Shown here piece by piece: positions 14,467 to 27,480 of a DNA stretch of 64,000 bases. The notes under the pieces are model-generated. The model was given only the letters and a program-made list of their open reading frames with translations, ran no database searches and had not been told where the DNA came from. Both the position numbers and the translations under genes were made by a program. Position 1 is the first letter of the stretch. Each line of letters opens with the position of its first letter. The stretch covers positions 2,170,001 through 2,234,000 of the forward strand of contig NC_050738.1 of NCBI RefSeq assembly GCF_014529535.1, written 5' to 3'. The stretch is from Bradysia coprophila. Lineage: Eukaryota; Arthropoda; Insecta; Diptera; Sciaridae.

Positions 14467-16860
14467 ATAGGAAGTTTTTAATTTTTCATTTTTTTTTAAA
14501 CCAAAAATCAGACCAAAATTGTAAAATGCAAAATTACCTGAGTAATTCGATGATTTATATACAGAAACATGAAAAAGTGAATAAGATGCACAATTTAAGT
14601 GAAATCGCGGTTTTTATTTCATTTTGACGGTCATTTCTTTTTGAGACGACGATGAACATAGGAAATGAAGGCAATAGTTAAGGCTACTCCTAAGAATGAA
14701 TTTGCCAAGGTATCGAACAACCGAGATTCAAGACACATCCGATCCGAATGATTGATGGCTCTATAGAATCGTTAGTCTCCCCTGACAATTTTGTGGGACA
14801 GCTTTTTTCTGGTTGTCTTTTTGTTTTGGGCGGTAGAGTTGTAAAAATGAGCCATGTCGCATGTTCAAAAATATTTATTTGTGAGCGCAAAATTGAATAA
14901 TTTCGCCAATAAACAGACAATTTAATTGGAAGTGTGCAGGTTTGTAGTGCTTAGAAAGACGCTGCGACACATACCCAAAAAAGGTCGAAAGGTCCTTGTA
15001 TGGAAGCGCTAGTTATCGAAAATCGGCATGTTCTTTTCGGCTTCAGAAACTCTTCGACAGCGGCAACCAAAAAATTTGTCAATGGATTGTGAAGAGTATC
15101 CTACCAGGAGTCCAACGATACTATGGAAGCCGTTGGTCGTTGCTGTGCAAGGTTGTGACAAGAAATTGAGAAAATTTGACTACGTCGGAGAACTTCTAAG
15201 GGCTCCCCTGCTGCCACAAAGCCACTAAAAAACGAACTAGCAGAACTCGTTACTACGGGTCTCTTCTTTCCATTGATACCAAACACACGTGAGAAGAGAC
15301 TCGACGGATGTATCTTTTATTAGTCAATGTAACACACATTGCGTCTACATGAAGAATAATTATGGAGGAAAAAATGCCAAAAAATTCATTCGGGCAGCCT
15401 CAATCCAATTTTTTCGCAGAAGATCAAGTACGATGATTGGTGGTATCGGTTCAACCATCTGGGAGTAGTTCTCAAAAGAAGCCTTTCCTACTCTTTAAAA
15501 GAAAACAGTTTGGTGGAGAATGGAATTCCTGAGGTTAGGTTCCACGATAGATTATGTTGGTCGGACGAAATAGCTGCTGATGCTAAAAGTATTTTTGTTG
15601 TTATGTGATTTTGCCTTGTTAACAAAAGCGAATAAACAGAACAAAGATTAAGAGAGTGTGAAGCGACGCGAGGGCCGCAGTTCATACGAGTTTATGTTTT
15701 ATTGAAGACATACGCCATCGCCATTTTTTATCTGTGGCATTTTATAGACAACGTTTCGAAGATTTTCAGTGAAACTAACAGAATTCAATTAATAATGAGA
15801 GGTTACGACCGTTCTAATAGTCTTCTTCTAAATTTATTTTTGTGGACATCAAAATTACATTTTATTGAAATAAATCAATAAAACCTTTCTACCATGCCAC
15901 CCTACAAGTTTGATGTACAGACCTTCAAAAATCGTACAGAAAAAGCTGTGACGGACGGACATTGTTTTTTGGAATTCATTTAATACCTAGGTTGTTGCAG
16001 TATCAAAAATGTACCACCGAAATATCCTGACAAGTTTTTGTAATGCATCCAACAAAATTTTCTTGAAAATGTGTTTGAGCGTCAATTCTGTTTTCTTTTT
16101 CTTAACACCGCAAATAGCTATTTTGTATCGTAAATGGATTTTCATATGTATTTACGCACTAGTGCGTAAATTGACGTTTGTACAAAATGAGTATCCACCT
16201 GCTGTACATAAAATATTGTTGCTAACACGTTAAAAAATGGGGGCTTTGCGCATACGATGACATCTATTGCGCAAAACATCCTGTTTACTAGTTAGAAAAA
16301 TAGCTATTTTATTATTTTTCTTTTGTTAGTATTTTTAAAGTTCATTTACAAGTCAACGATATCACATGCCGTTATACAACGCACTTCAAGTGCGTTGATA
16401 CAAAAGAAAGGACGTCAACTACATAACTTTGTGGTATTTGAAAGGCTGATGCTATCCGACCGCGCGAAGTTTTATTCCACCATTTTTTGAGCGTTCGAAT
16501 CGTCTACACTACCAGGGCTGGCTCTTGATTATTGGCTTCGAAAACAATCTGACATTTTCAACCTAGTCCACTAAAATGTCTCAGAAAATTTCTAGAATAT
16601 TCTCATTTTTGCCGAAACCAAAAGTCCTCAGCAAGTGAATAATTATTTTTACTTTCGACACACGCACGAAGCGTACGTGCAAAGTCACCTGCGTACGTAT
16701 TGTTCGCGCAAAGTTCTAAAAATTCGTGGCAAAGAACTAACCATTTTGGTTCTATCTAAGTGTCTTTTGAAAAAAAAAACTTTTGACTTTTGAAATGTGC
16801 AAGTGGTGATATCTATTCTTACCAAATTCGGACACTCCGAGATGTTCCTGAGATCTAGAA
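14467..16860. other. Intergenic, AT-rich, no gene recognised
   Basis: Vps13D 3'UTR followed by intergenic DNA. A possible poly(A) signal AATAAA lies at 14908-14913. The short ORFs (for example at 15028-15228) have no domain or codon pattern that I recognise. A short palindrome around gcacttcaagtgcg near 16381 resembles the ends of the MITE family at 45429-45592. Confidence 0.5.
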
Positions 16861-17016
16861 GAAGAAACGGGTGCACACTTGATATGTGACTGCCCCAAAT
16901 TTCTTCAACTGAGACGCAGGATGCTCGGAGACTACGAGGTGGTTCCTTCGGAAATTGCTGCAATAGGACCTGACATCTTAGACAGGTTCCTATCGACCAC
17001 AGGAAGGCTACCATGA
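16861..17016 (+). mobile_element. 3' end of a degenerate non-LTR retrotransposon ORF2
   Basis: One open frame encodes EETGAHLICDCPKFLQLRRR and runs through a P-S-E-I-A-A-I-G-P-D-I-L-D-R-F segment to a stop at 17014-17016. The E-T-x-x-H-L-I-C-x-C-P block just before the ORF end is typical of jockey/R1-like LINE polymerases, where it forms the Cys/His tail after the RNase H or RT region. Nothing upstream in this frame matches the rest of a polymerase, so this is a 5'-truncated relic. Confidence 0.6.
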
Positions 17017-20000
17017 TTTACATGATGACCGGGAATGGAAACAAAGGATCAACAGATCTTAAATGATAAATCTAAATTCTTACCAAATAGCAAGTTTCTG
17101 CAAAACTAGAGAAATCCTTGTAATGATGTTTTCTCAGAAATAGAAATAGAAAAGAGAAAATATTCTTATGATTTCGTAAGTGCAGCTATTACGATCATGA
17201 TTTACACGTGAGACTACTCGGCTACGCCTCGAACGGAAAATTTCACACAAGAAGTACCACTTCGATCATTTGCCCCATTGTTAAGTACGTTTTTCTTTCA
17301 ATTGAATGAATAATTTTTTGGTTCGATTTGAGAATGGTCAAGTGATAGTAATTACGGTTGGAGCGCTGTTTTATTGATATACTTTATCCATTCGAGTTTT
17401 GTCAGATTTTTATTCTTTTTTTTTGGTTTATAATCGAGTATAGATATAGATTTTTTTCATTTTTTTAACCAAAGACTGTTCATGTAAATAATTTTTAAGA
17501 AAAAGACAACAGCAAGAACAACAACAATAACTAAAAGTACTATTAGTTAGACTTTAGCTAGGTATAAACTTACGTTAAAAATAAAGGAAAATATTTCAAA
17601 AAAAATCAAATTTAGTTTCATTGATTACAAAGTATTTAGAAAAATCAGATGCTACTCACATGTGTTCATCTTTTCATGCAATACCCTCTCATTTCATACA
17701 CCACAGGAATCCACATTAGATGTAGATAAATTAGTATTGTTTCATGCCTTGGTCTGGCAGATTTATGTACCTAAACATGACCCATTTTTATTATTTTTTT
17801 TGTAGTATGTCTAAACTGTACGCTCGGAGCCTCTTAATGTCTAATAACTGAATAAAAGCATCCTGTTTCAACACTATGATATCATAACACTTATGGTGTA
17901 GGCTGCATTGTTGTTATTTTAAGCATTAAATGCGCAAATGAATTATGTAAAATATTATGACCAATCCACTTCATATTTTACGAGTATTACCAGTCTAAAT
18001 TTAAATTATGCCATTTCATTGTAATGTGATACATTGTTGTATTATTTTCATGTTGTTATCATAGAAATATAATATCTACTTTGTATAGAAAACATAAAAG
18101 AAGGAATTTAAAGAATGTGTTTTCTTCAAGTGTCCATAATTTACCAAATTAATGCTAGTTTAAGATAAGGGACTAACTGCTTGGTTTATTGTATGAGGTT
18201 TGATTGGATGGATAAAATTTACAAGGACAACATGTAAATAAATATATGAAAATTATGTCAACATTCACGATCACGAAGGTGGTGGCACCCAAATTACTCT
18301 TTAGCGCCGTCTACGTCTATGAAAATTTATGATTCGCCTTCGTGGGTGTCTTAATAACTTGTTCTTTCAGAACCTTGCATGAATAAGCAACGTACACTGT
18401 CATAGCACTTTAGCACAGCAAATAAATAATAGTTATTTCATTACACTCGCATCAATAGAACACAGAAAAATCATAGAGATCGACAGCATCGAAGGCTTTT
18501 TGTTTCTTCCATGAATACAGCAGGAATGATATTAAGAAAAAAAGGTAGGGAAATATTCGCATACTTAGATTAAAGTAGTACCAGTATTACTCTATTTTAT
18601 TCTATAACCCTGCTAGGTGCTTTGACCCTATTAATCTGCCTACATCCAGTCCATCTGAATCTGAAGCGGTTCATAATCGCAACAATTTTATACTTTTAGA
18701 ATTCACGTCGTAAGTGTGCCTAAAAGTTGAATTTCAAGTGTACGATTCAATGAAAAAGTGAACCGAAAAGTAACTTTCAACGCTTCCTTTTATGAAAATG
18801 ACGCTGCGTTAGAAAGTATTACGCACTTTCCATTTTGAATTTCGACCGCACTTATGGCGTCAATTGGTGAAAAAACCACTGAATTTAACTTTGCGCCAAT
18901 TCTCGAGATCCATACGATTTTTAACTTGTAAAGTGACAACTGTCACGTTACTAACTCTTAAATTCAGGAGAATCGTCACCTAGAGACCTGAGCTCCATAG
19001 ATATCTTGGATCTCTTCAGTGGCGAAACTAATGACATTACCTACACACACGGAATTTTGAAAACCGACACCTTTTCTGATTCTGTCTCAAACGAGTTTCT
19101 GATTTCTCCATAAAAAAATACATTCAAAATTCACAAAAAAAAACCAGTAAACCACGAAATAGAAAATGTGTCAGTTTTCAAAATTCCGCGATTGTAGTGC
19201 ACCTATTTTGTGCTAACTAATAGTAGCTAACCTTCTTGCTAACCTCACAAAGGCGGAATATGTTTTTAAATTCCTAAGAAATTCAATATAAGATCTTACA
19301 TTTTATGGAACAATTCAGTGACTTTCCTTGGCTTAACTTCAAATATAAACGTTTCCTGGTCACTTCGAATCGTTCAATAAACTTTTTAGTCAGAATTTTC
19401 ACAAAACAAAGAATTCAAAAATTTCCCTGTTTCGTGAAGTTTGCTGGGTTTAGTGCACACAAAAATGTGGTATGTGATCGCACCGATCGCACTGCCAGTG
19501 GTCAAAAGTTCGATCTATATCATCTATATATGTCAAAATTCGTATATAAATAGGGGAAAAACCAGTTAATGTAACCGAGCTCGAAACTTTAAAATTTCTA
19601 CTCTCTTTTAACACTCTATAATGCATATCGCAAAGAAGAGGACACAACCTTACGAACTATATTAATGTACTCTCTTATTTAGCTCCTACTACAATTCAAT
19701 TTATCCACTCAAAATCAGTGTTGTATGAACCTTCGTTCTACAACGTTACGTGGTATTATTTTGCATTGTGGTTAGTCATAATTTTATGGTTTAGAGATAT
19801 TTACTAGATTTTTGATTTATTGTTTAACTTGTTTCTTCATTGCAAATTTGATTTGTTCCGAATATTGGGTAAGAAATAGTTAATTGGTGGACGGTACATT
19901 TTAGGTAATTTCACGAAACCTAAGAGTAATTATACCTAGAGAGGAAATTTGTACGACGAAATGTGGTCCCAACATCAGTCTGTATAACATACATATTTCG

Positions 20001-20332
20001 TAGAATTTTACACCAATACATGTATGCGTGACGCTTTTGATAGTGCAATTTGCCCACTTAATTAATTCGGTGGATTTCATTCTGGATAGTTTGGAGAGCG
20101 GCAAATAATTAAGAGGGCAAACACACAAACTAATAAACATTTCGTATTGCATGTTGGGACCACATATTTTACGTAATTCGGTTCGAAGTTTCCTCCCTAG
20201 GTATTTACTCTTTGGCCCGAACGAAGTAAGCGCGACAAGCGAAAGTGCCTAAAACAAACCGTCCACAACAGATGCGTATACAACTTTTCATGCTGAGGGC
20301 CTAAATTATAAGAAAATTTCCGTAACTTATGC
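17017..20332. other. Intergenic, AT-rich, no gene recognised
   Basis: No coding region recognised. At 17506-17577 there is a dispersed repeat (gacaacagcaagaacaacaa ... tttagctaggta) shared with 30245-30322. At 19044-19190 a pair of inverted sequences (cacacggaattttgaaaacc and its near complement) suggests a small MITE. Confidence 0.5.
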
Positions 20333-20968
20333 CCAAGCACGGTGAGCTTCAAAATTTTTTTATTCGACCTCTCGTGGACATGACATGTTTTTAGTAGTTT
20401 TTGTAGAGGGCGGCACCACGAGTAAGAATAACATAACAAGAAAATATTTCGATTGGACAATTTTTAATTAGATCGATTTTTCGTTTTTTTTGGTACCTGC
20501 GGGAAGCTTCGAAGACTGTTTAGACCCCACTGGTAGCTTGTTTGATCACAAAAATATAGTTGCTGTTTAGCCTGAGGTCCCCTTAACCCCTTAAATTATC
20601 TAAATTAACAGCCGTTGATACAGCCGTTAAAATTCACAGCGACCTAGTAGAATGACTTTGCTTCATAAAAGATGTTTGTTGGTAGTCATGAATATCATGA
20701 TTAGTATCGTTGTAAAGCTCAGACCTCAGTCTAAGCAGCAACTATTTTTTTGTGATCAAACATGTCACCAGTAGGGTCCAAACTGTCTTCGAAGCTTCCC
20801 GTAGGTCTCAAAAAAGCGAAAAATCGATCTAATTAAAAATTTTCCCATCGAAATAGTTTCTTGTTATGTTATTCTTACTCGTGGTGCCGCCCTCTACAAA
20901 AACCACTAAAAACATGTTATGTCCACGAGAGGTCGAATAAAAACTTTTTCAAGTTCACCGTGCAAGGC
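20333..20968. mobile_element. Foldback element with ~245-bp inverted arms
   Basis: The arm at about 20336-20580 (starting gcacggtgagcttcaaaa) is repeated in reverse complement at about 20717-20963 (ending aagttcaccgtgc). The match is high throughout, including the cgtggacatgac and ggtgccgccctctac blocks. The roughly 135-bp centre has no coding potential. The structure fits a non-autonomous foldback or large MITE. Confidence 0.85.
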
Positions 20969-21038
20969 ATGAAAAAGATTTAAACCGTGTGCCATATCGT
21001 ACAAAAAATAGCGTTACACCGTCTCAAACGTGAAATGC

Positions 21039-21208
21039 CTATAGACAGAGAAATGATAAGTTGGTAAGATAGAAGAAATATATGAAGGACATTTGGTTTC
21101 TATGTGAGAGAATGGAATCAATTTTGTATGCAATTCTCTTTCATAGGAGGCAACTGTCATTAATCTATCTCGCCATAGGGTACCAACTTATCATTTCTCT
21201 GCCTATAG
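21039..21208. mobile_element. 170-bp MITE with 28-bp TIRs
   Basis: The left end ctatagacagagaaatgata continues to agttggta. The right end, taccaacttatcatttctct followed by gcctatag, is its reverse complement with one mismatch. The size and non-coding interior fit a MITE. No clear target duplication is seen. Confidence 0.8.
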
Positions 21209-21474
21209 ATCATCTTCAAGGCTGTTTGAAATGCCATCCATATTAAGAACTGCCATCCACGTTAAAAATATTGTCATTTGAACGAGAGATTTTGAACCAC
21301 CGCCTATTGTTCGTTCTTCTTTTTTACAGGGGATTTTAAATTTAGTTACTCATATGGCCGCACCTCTTTTTTTGACACAAAAGCTTGTGTTAAATAAAAT
21401 GCAGCGAAACTAAATGTGAGACTACGTTTGATGAAAGTACCGTAACTTGAAAATGATCTATAACGTAATCGAGC

Positions 21475-21531
21475 CCAAATAAATTTCTAAAAATCCAAAA
21501 CTGAATTTTAGATTTTTAGAAATTTATTTGG
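21475..21531. repeat. Short near-perfect palindrome
   Basis: Left half ccaaataaatttctaaaaat and right half atttttagaaatttatttgg form a hairpin with about 21-bp arms. A single half-site copy occurs at 21957-21978, which suggests a solo end of a small repeat family. Confidence 0.7.
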
Positions 21532-22320
21532 AGGCATTCCACGACTATTTAAGTAAAGTCCAGGGTGCCGAAAGTTGACAAGCCGCAATTATTTTGAATG
21601 TGTTAAGGTGGCTTCACAGTTATCCGTTTTCATTCTGTTTTGACAGTTGTCATTTCAAAAATGCGCTTTATTGTATGAAATGTCAAGAACTGTGAATTCA
21701 GACTTTAAATGGACGAAAATATAATTTTTGCCAAAATGACCAAGACTGTTGGGGAGGCCACGCAGACCGCCATTTTATTAGATACTGGGACATACAAAAC
21801 AGAATTCACCTACGATAAAATTGTCAAATTTGAGAATCCATCTTCTATGAGAATATATGAAAATGTCAAATTTTGTGTGTCTATAACACGTAGGGGATAA
21901 TGCTCTGCAGGCACTTTAGGCACGCCGGAAAGTGCTAAGGGGGTCGAGGAATCCTCCAAATAAATTTCTAAAAATCAAAAGTTTTTCTGTCACTTTTGGC
22001 CCTTGGGCGTCCCAGCCGTCATATTAGCATCTCTCTGGTCTTAACTTGTTCGACCTGTTCTTTCAGGACCTTGATTATTTTGACGAAAATAATGAGTGCG
22101 TTCAAATCGACCGAGAAGTATGGAAATATTGAATCGATCGTAGTTTGCGTGTCGAATTTCAGTCTTCAAGCGCAAAAATCTTTTTCGATCGCGCGAACAC
22201 TTCTGAGTTAGTAATAAAACTTTTGGTCGTTTCAACTCGATTATTTTTCAAAAGAAATTCAAATTCTATTTAACATAAAATCCTCAATAAATCAATTAAT
22301 ATAATTTCGTTAGGTCGAAA
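21532..22320. other. Intergenic region upstream of the SNTX/GTPase gene
   Basis: No coding region recognised; short ORFs in both directions lack domain features. The stretch directly before 22321 (ttaatataatttcgttaggt) is AT-rich and probably holds the 5'UTR and promoter of the gene that follows. I could not place a TATA box or initiator with confidence. Confidence 0.4.
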
Positions 22321-25300
22321 ATGGCTGGTAAAACAATTACACGGAAATCGCTAGGTCGCTCGGCAGCAATAGGCGATCTGTACGATGCAACAACAGATTC
22401 ATTTTGTGAAAAGTCAATTTTTGGAGAGTTATTCAATAGCGAGATGGAGGTTAAAACCACTGGACATGCTGTTATGCTTACGCAATCCATTTATAATGAC
22501 GAGAATGTATTTAACAACTTCATGAAATATGACGTGGAGCCTGAGCTAGCGGTAAGTTCAAATGTCCAATCTTGACTATGAAAATTTCGATGTTGATTGC
22601 TAAAGCAATGGAATACATGAATACATGAATTCGTTGATTAAAATACGTGATTCACTATAAAGTGACATCGTCAAGTCCGAGTCCGAGTCGCGTTCACGCG
22701 ATATTCTGATGTTACATTCAGTTGAAATTTATTTTTCAAGTCATTTGTTCATCCACTAATCGACCAAAGATTCGTCAAAATGTTACTTTTACTCAAATTA
22801 GAATTTTTATTTTACAGGTGAGCGTCTTATGTGGATTAGTTCCATTCTCCTCTTTGAAAGAAAGTGTCACCGGAACCAGCCTAGTTGCTTCACTTTCATT
22901 CACCTACAAAACAAAGGTAAGGCCACCGAATGTTAATATACATGTTAAATCCCCAACTTTTTTCATTCTCTCATTTTACAGACGGACCGTTTGGATATGG
23001 AGCAGTCGCATATTAAACGCTTGATAAATGCGAAAAATGTTGTCGAAAGCAATGCAACACATGTTGTCGTGGGGATCGATTGGGGTTCGTTTAATGTTTT
23101 GTCTATAATTGGTTCAGAGGACGAAGGTCATAATGCTGAGGGGCTAAAGGTAAGTCATCTAGATATCCCTTTTGTAATCAGCAGACGCGCCGATCTCTCT
23201 TTAAATCGTTGGGGGCAAAATTGTGTACTGCAACCGTAATTTTACTTTTCATTTTTCTAACATGCAGTTTCACATTTTTCGTGCAATAGTAAATTACGTC
23301 CTTGTTTGGAGATTTTTATTTTGTCGAGAGAGAGGTTTCCCTTGTGTCAAAATGACAATCTCCAAACAATTACTTTTACTTGCGAAAATGCGATGCAAAA
23401 ATCCTTATTTTGTCTACGAAGTGACTAATGGCACGCGCGTGCGATTAGTGTTTAATAGACTATTCGCACGCGCTCACAAAACAAAACGAAGTCAACTAGT
23501 GATTCCTTTTACAAAATGACCGAGGTATAACTACTGATCCCTTCTACAAAACAAAACGAAGTCACCTAATGATTCCTTTTACAAAAAAATTTTGCGTCAC
23601 AAGTGGCATATGTTGAGGAAAGTACTTTTAAGAATTTTTTTAAAATAGGCAAGAATGCGTCCTAATACGTCCGAATCATCTGCCAATTTTTTTGGTAAAA
23701 TTTTGTTTCTAGAATTTCTTTGGTCAAATTTTTCCTGTTACCGTTTTTGCGTACAAGCGCAGAATGCGTCACATCCAGCGATATCAGTTGTTTTGGAAGT
23801 ATGCACAGGGACTTGCGTCACTTTTACTATTTTGAGTGTTTTTGACTGATGTGTGGAATTCATTGGAAACGTGGAAATCATAAGATGTGAGACAAATGAG
23901 ATGTCGTGGACTGTAAGGCTCGGAAAAAGGCCGATCAACCTGAAACCTGATCTGTTCGATTAATAATTTCTACAACAAATTCGTTGTCCAAATGAGCCAT
24001 CTGATAAAACGAGACGAAAAACATAGTTTTAAAAGTCCATTGCAGCGAGAAACGCAAAAGACACATTAAAATTAATCAGGTCGTTTCAGGTTGAACCTGA
24101 AACAGTTTAGGTCAGATCAAATAAAAATCAGGTCAGATTAAATTCATGTCAGGTCATCAATGTCCCAGGAAGTGGAAGTCGGCGCGTCTGGTATTCAGTA
24201 ACACGTTTCTGTAATATAAGTATTCGTTTTGAAACTGTCACTGTTTTCAAGTCTTAATGATCTACTATCGCCTAGTCAAAAGCACATATTAGTTTATCTC
24301 ACTGTATTTTCGTACATTTGCTTGCAGGAATATCTCCAGAGCATTATCCCTATTATTTCAACTGGTGCAGTCAATACTACCACTGAATCCAAGTACACTC
24401 TTCACTTCGAGTCCGACTTAGTCAATGCTGGTGATGTGGTTCCAGAAACTATTGATTGCGTCGTCTCATTCATCAAGAATATTCCAAAACGCTTCGAAAA
24501 CGAACAGAATGGACAACAAAAATGTCTCAGCTTTGTACTGTTTCCATTGGCGTCTCTTGGTAAAGTTGCCTATTTTGATTTTACTAATTTTGCTGTGCAG
24601 CCAATTGAATCAAAAGTCATTTGCGCTTTGGGAGATGTTGTAACTAAAATATTTGATGCCACCACTAAGCTTCAAGTCATCGAAACATTGACGGATAGCA
24701 ATGAATCTTATGTTCCGAATAAAATCAGAAAAATCGTCAAAATGAAGAAAGCAATAATCGACAAAACGATGAAAAACATTGCAGATTCCTTGGTGAAAGT
24801 TCGAAAAGGAATTTGCACTACATTTGAATTTCAATTCATTGAGGAAACGTTTCACGAATCGTCGACCGTTTTAGATCAATTCTTCAGTGAAATACAGCCC
24901 TTTGTTGAACGCATTCATTTCATGAATCATGTGACAAATCTGGGTGCATTCTACATTGGAGGTAGTTCAAGCTTCGAAGAGGCGCGTCGTAAAATAAAGC
25001 CAAACGACGAGTTTTATGTCCTGTTTTACGTTTACAAACAGGACGATGAAATTACATCGGAAAACATGGGTCTGTTCAATGAAATCTTGAAAGGAAAAGT
25101 TGCTTGCTTCGTAGCCGATTTGGGTATGCAACCTGATCTAGCTGTAAAAGAGGGTGTTCCTGAGGGTATAAGAATTTGTCACTTTATTCAAAATGGTTAC
25201 AAGGATGTCGACGTGTACAAGACTTTCAAGGTCGATCGAGAGTTCAATTTGATCAGATCAATTTGCAAAATGCAGCCAGTAGCAAACAAGCCTAGAAAAC

Positions 25301-27384
25301 GAGCTCTAATCTATCTCGTATGTCCAGGTTCATTACACGGTGAATGCAGTAATGAGAAGCAGCAATGGATGTGTGAAAAATGTAAATCAACCGTGGAGTA
25401 TGGTTTCGACGAAATGTTCTATTGTGACTGTGGTAAAGAGTTCTTGAATACATGTGAGTTCCGGTGCAGGGATGTGAATCACGGAAACAATTTCATTGCA
25501 TTCGATACACACATTTTGAAGTCAAAATTGAATGAAATCGAAATAGTACCGGAAGTAAACATCCTCGTACTGGGCGAAACTGGTGTTGGTAAATCCACAT
25601 GGATCAATGCTATAGCCAACTATTTAACGTTTCCGACTTTAAAAGAAGCGACCGATGTAAACGAGATACTCTGTCTCGTACCAACAAAATTTGTGCTTCT
25701 GGATGAGAACTGCAAAGAAAGAGTGGTGTCAATTGGTTCGTCCAAAAATGAGGAAACGCGAGCAGGTCAGGCGTGCACACAGTATCCAACAAGTCACCTT
25801 GTCACCATTGGCAACGAACGAATACGAATTATTGATACGCCAGGAATAGGCGATCCGAGAGGAGTGGAGCAAGACAAGATAAACGTCGACAACATTTTGC
25901 GGTTTGTTAGTGGATTGGAGGAAATACATGGAATATGCTTGTTGTTGAAGCCGAACAATGCCAGACTGACAACATTCTTCAAATTTTGTGTCAAGGAAAT
26001 TTTGGCCCACCTACACAAAAGTTCTGTTCACAATCTCCTGTTTTGCTTCACAAACACACGATCGACATTTTACAAGCCTGGTGACACGTACCCCGCGTTG
26101 AAGGAGTTGTTAGCCGAAATCAACGCAAATCTGAGCAAAAAATCCAGAGGAAAGGCGTGTGAAATAGTTTTGGCCAGTGAGACAATGTTTTGTTTGGATA
26201 ACGAAGCGTTCCGATTCCTGTGTGCAAGACGAAACAACATCGATTTCACGCCAGAAGATTTCCAGAATTTTTCATTGAGCTGGGACAAATCTGCTGTCGA
26301 GACGCAACGCATGCTCAACTTCATCAAATGTCGGAAACCGCACAAGGTCAATGACACAATGTCGATAAACGATGCTCGCAATACAATTTTAACATTGGCT
26401 CGACCGATGGCGAAAATTTCGGATAATATTGCAGCGAACATCAGAGTTGCAGAGAACCAGAAGAAATTCACCGAGACCTTGGACGACGAAAAATTGAAGC
26501 TTGAAAAGAATCGTCTCGTTCAACAGATTCAAATAACCACGGTCCAGATCGATTATCCGAAAACGGTGTGCACCAATTCCCACTGTGTAGAAGTAAGATT
26601 GATTCCAGGTACAAGTCAGAACATGATCATTTACAGAACCGTTTGTCATGATCATTGTTATCTGAAAGGTGTTAACGTTGAGACTGTTGGTGCACCGGAA
26701 CTCCAAAGATGTTCTGCAATGAATGGCATCAGATGCAATAGATGTGGTTGTCCATGGCAGAGTCACATGCACATCACATATAATTTTGAAGAGAGCATGG
26801 TAACTGTACCGAATGTATCGGTTGAAAAGATGATTAAGGAAAATGTAGCAGCCAAACTCGTTAAAGAGCAAATGATTTTAACCCTTGAACAAACCATTGA
26901 ACAGTACCGATTGGAACAGAATGAAATCTTGGAAGTAAGTTCACAGTTCGGTTCATTACTACAACAGCACGCTATCATTCCCTATAATGATGCTTTCGAG
27001 TCACATGTCCGACACGAATTACGTCTGGCGTCTGCTGAAGCGTCTATATCACCGGATTTGGCGAAAAAGAAAGATGACCTAGAACGACTCTTGAACGAAT
27101 ATTTAGAAAAGAAGCGTTTATTGGACGACGCAATGGTAAAGAACGTAAATGCCGATATTACGGTCGACAACGTTGACGCACTAAAAGATCAGTTGATGAA
27201 TTTGAAATTGACTGGAGAATCTTTTCAAAATTGTTTTCAAACTGCGGCTAATGCGCAGTCCCATTCGTTTGATTATGTCGAAAGACCTATAAACATTCAC
27301 AAACGGAACCGAAGTCATTTCAAAAAGACTTTCAGTTACATTAAAAGTAAGGCCTCTCGTTTCTTCACATACTATTCATATTAA
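22321..27384 (+). CDS. SNTX/MACPF-like domain joined to AIG1-type GTPase
   Basis: Exons 22321-22551, 22818-22916, 22982-23149 and 24328-27384 join in phase 0 to about 1184 residues. The N-terminus (LGRSAAIGDLYDATTDSF, then CGLVPFSSLKES) matches the start of stonustoxin-family (SNTX) proteins, a MACPF/CDC-type pore-forming fold; many members are cytosolic and not venom components. After a helical region comes a Cys-rich cluster (about residues 499-554). Then comes a P-loop GTPase of AIG1/GIMAP type with GETGVGKSTW near 582 and IDTPGIGD near 669. A second Cys/His cluster (about 914-981, ending CNRCGCPWQSHMH) and a coiled-coil tail follow. There is no signal peptide, so it is probably intracellular. 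A defence role is only inference. A poly(A) signal lies at 27475-27480. Confidence 0.8.
23150..24327 (+). other. Large intron of the SNTX/GTPase gene
   Basis: An intron of about 1.18 kb between exons 3 and 4, far longer than the other introns here. It holds a tandem duplication with a 70-bp period starting near 23476 and 23546 (acaaaacaaaacgaagtca in both). Around 24080-24160 there is a run of short copies of the motif caggtcagat. It also contains a gcgtcacaagtggca motif that recurs near 58302. Confidence 0.7.
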
Positions 27385-27474
27385 TCTTTACTTTTTTGCT
27401 TTTTTTACCACTGTATCGTTGCACGATAAATTTTTCTTTTGTTTTTTTGAATTTATTGAATACTTTGAAGTTTA

Positions 27475-27480
27475 AATAAA
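27475..27480 (+). terminator. Poly(A) signal of the SNTX/GTPase gene
   Basis: Canonical AATAAA about 90 nt after the stop codon at 27382-27384, in an AT-rich 3'UTR. Confidence 0.7.

Noticed and set aside
15028-15228. 66-residue plus-strand ORF
   Set aside because: No similarity that I recognise and no splice or promoter context.
22041-22235. Small ORFs on both strands before the SNTX/GTPase gene
   Set aside because: Short and overlapping, with no domain; typical chance ORFs.
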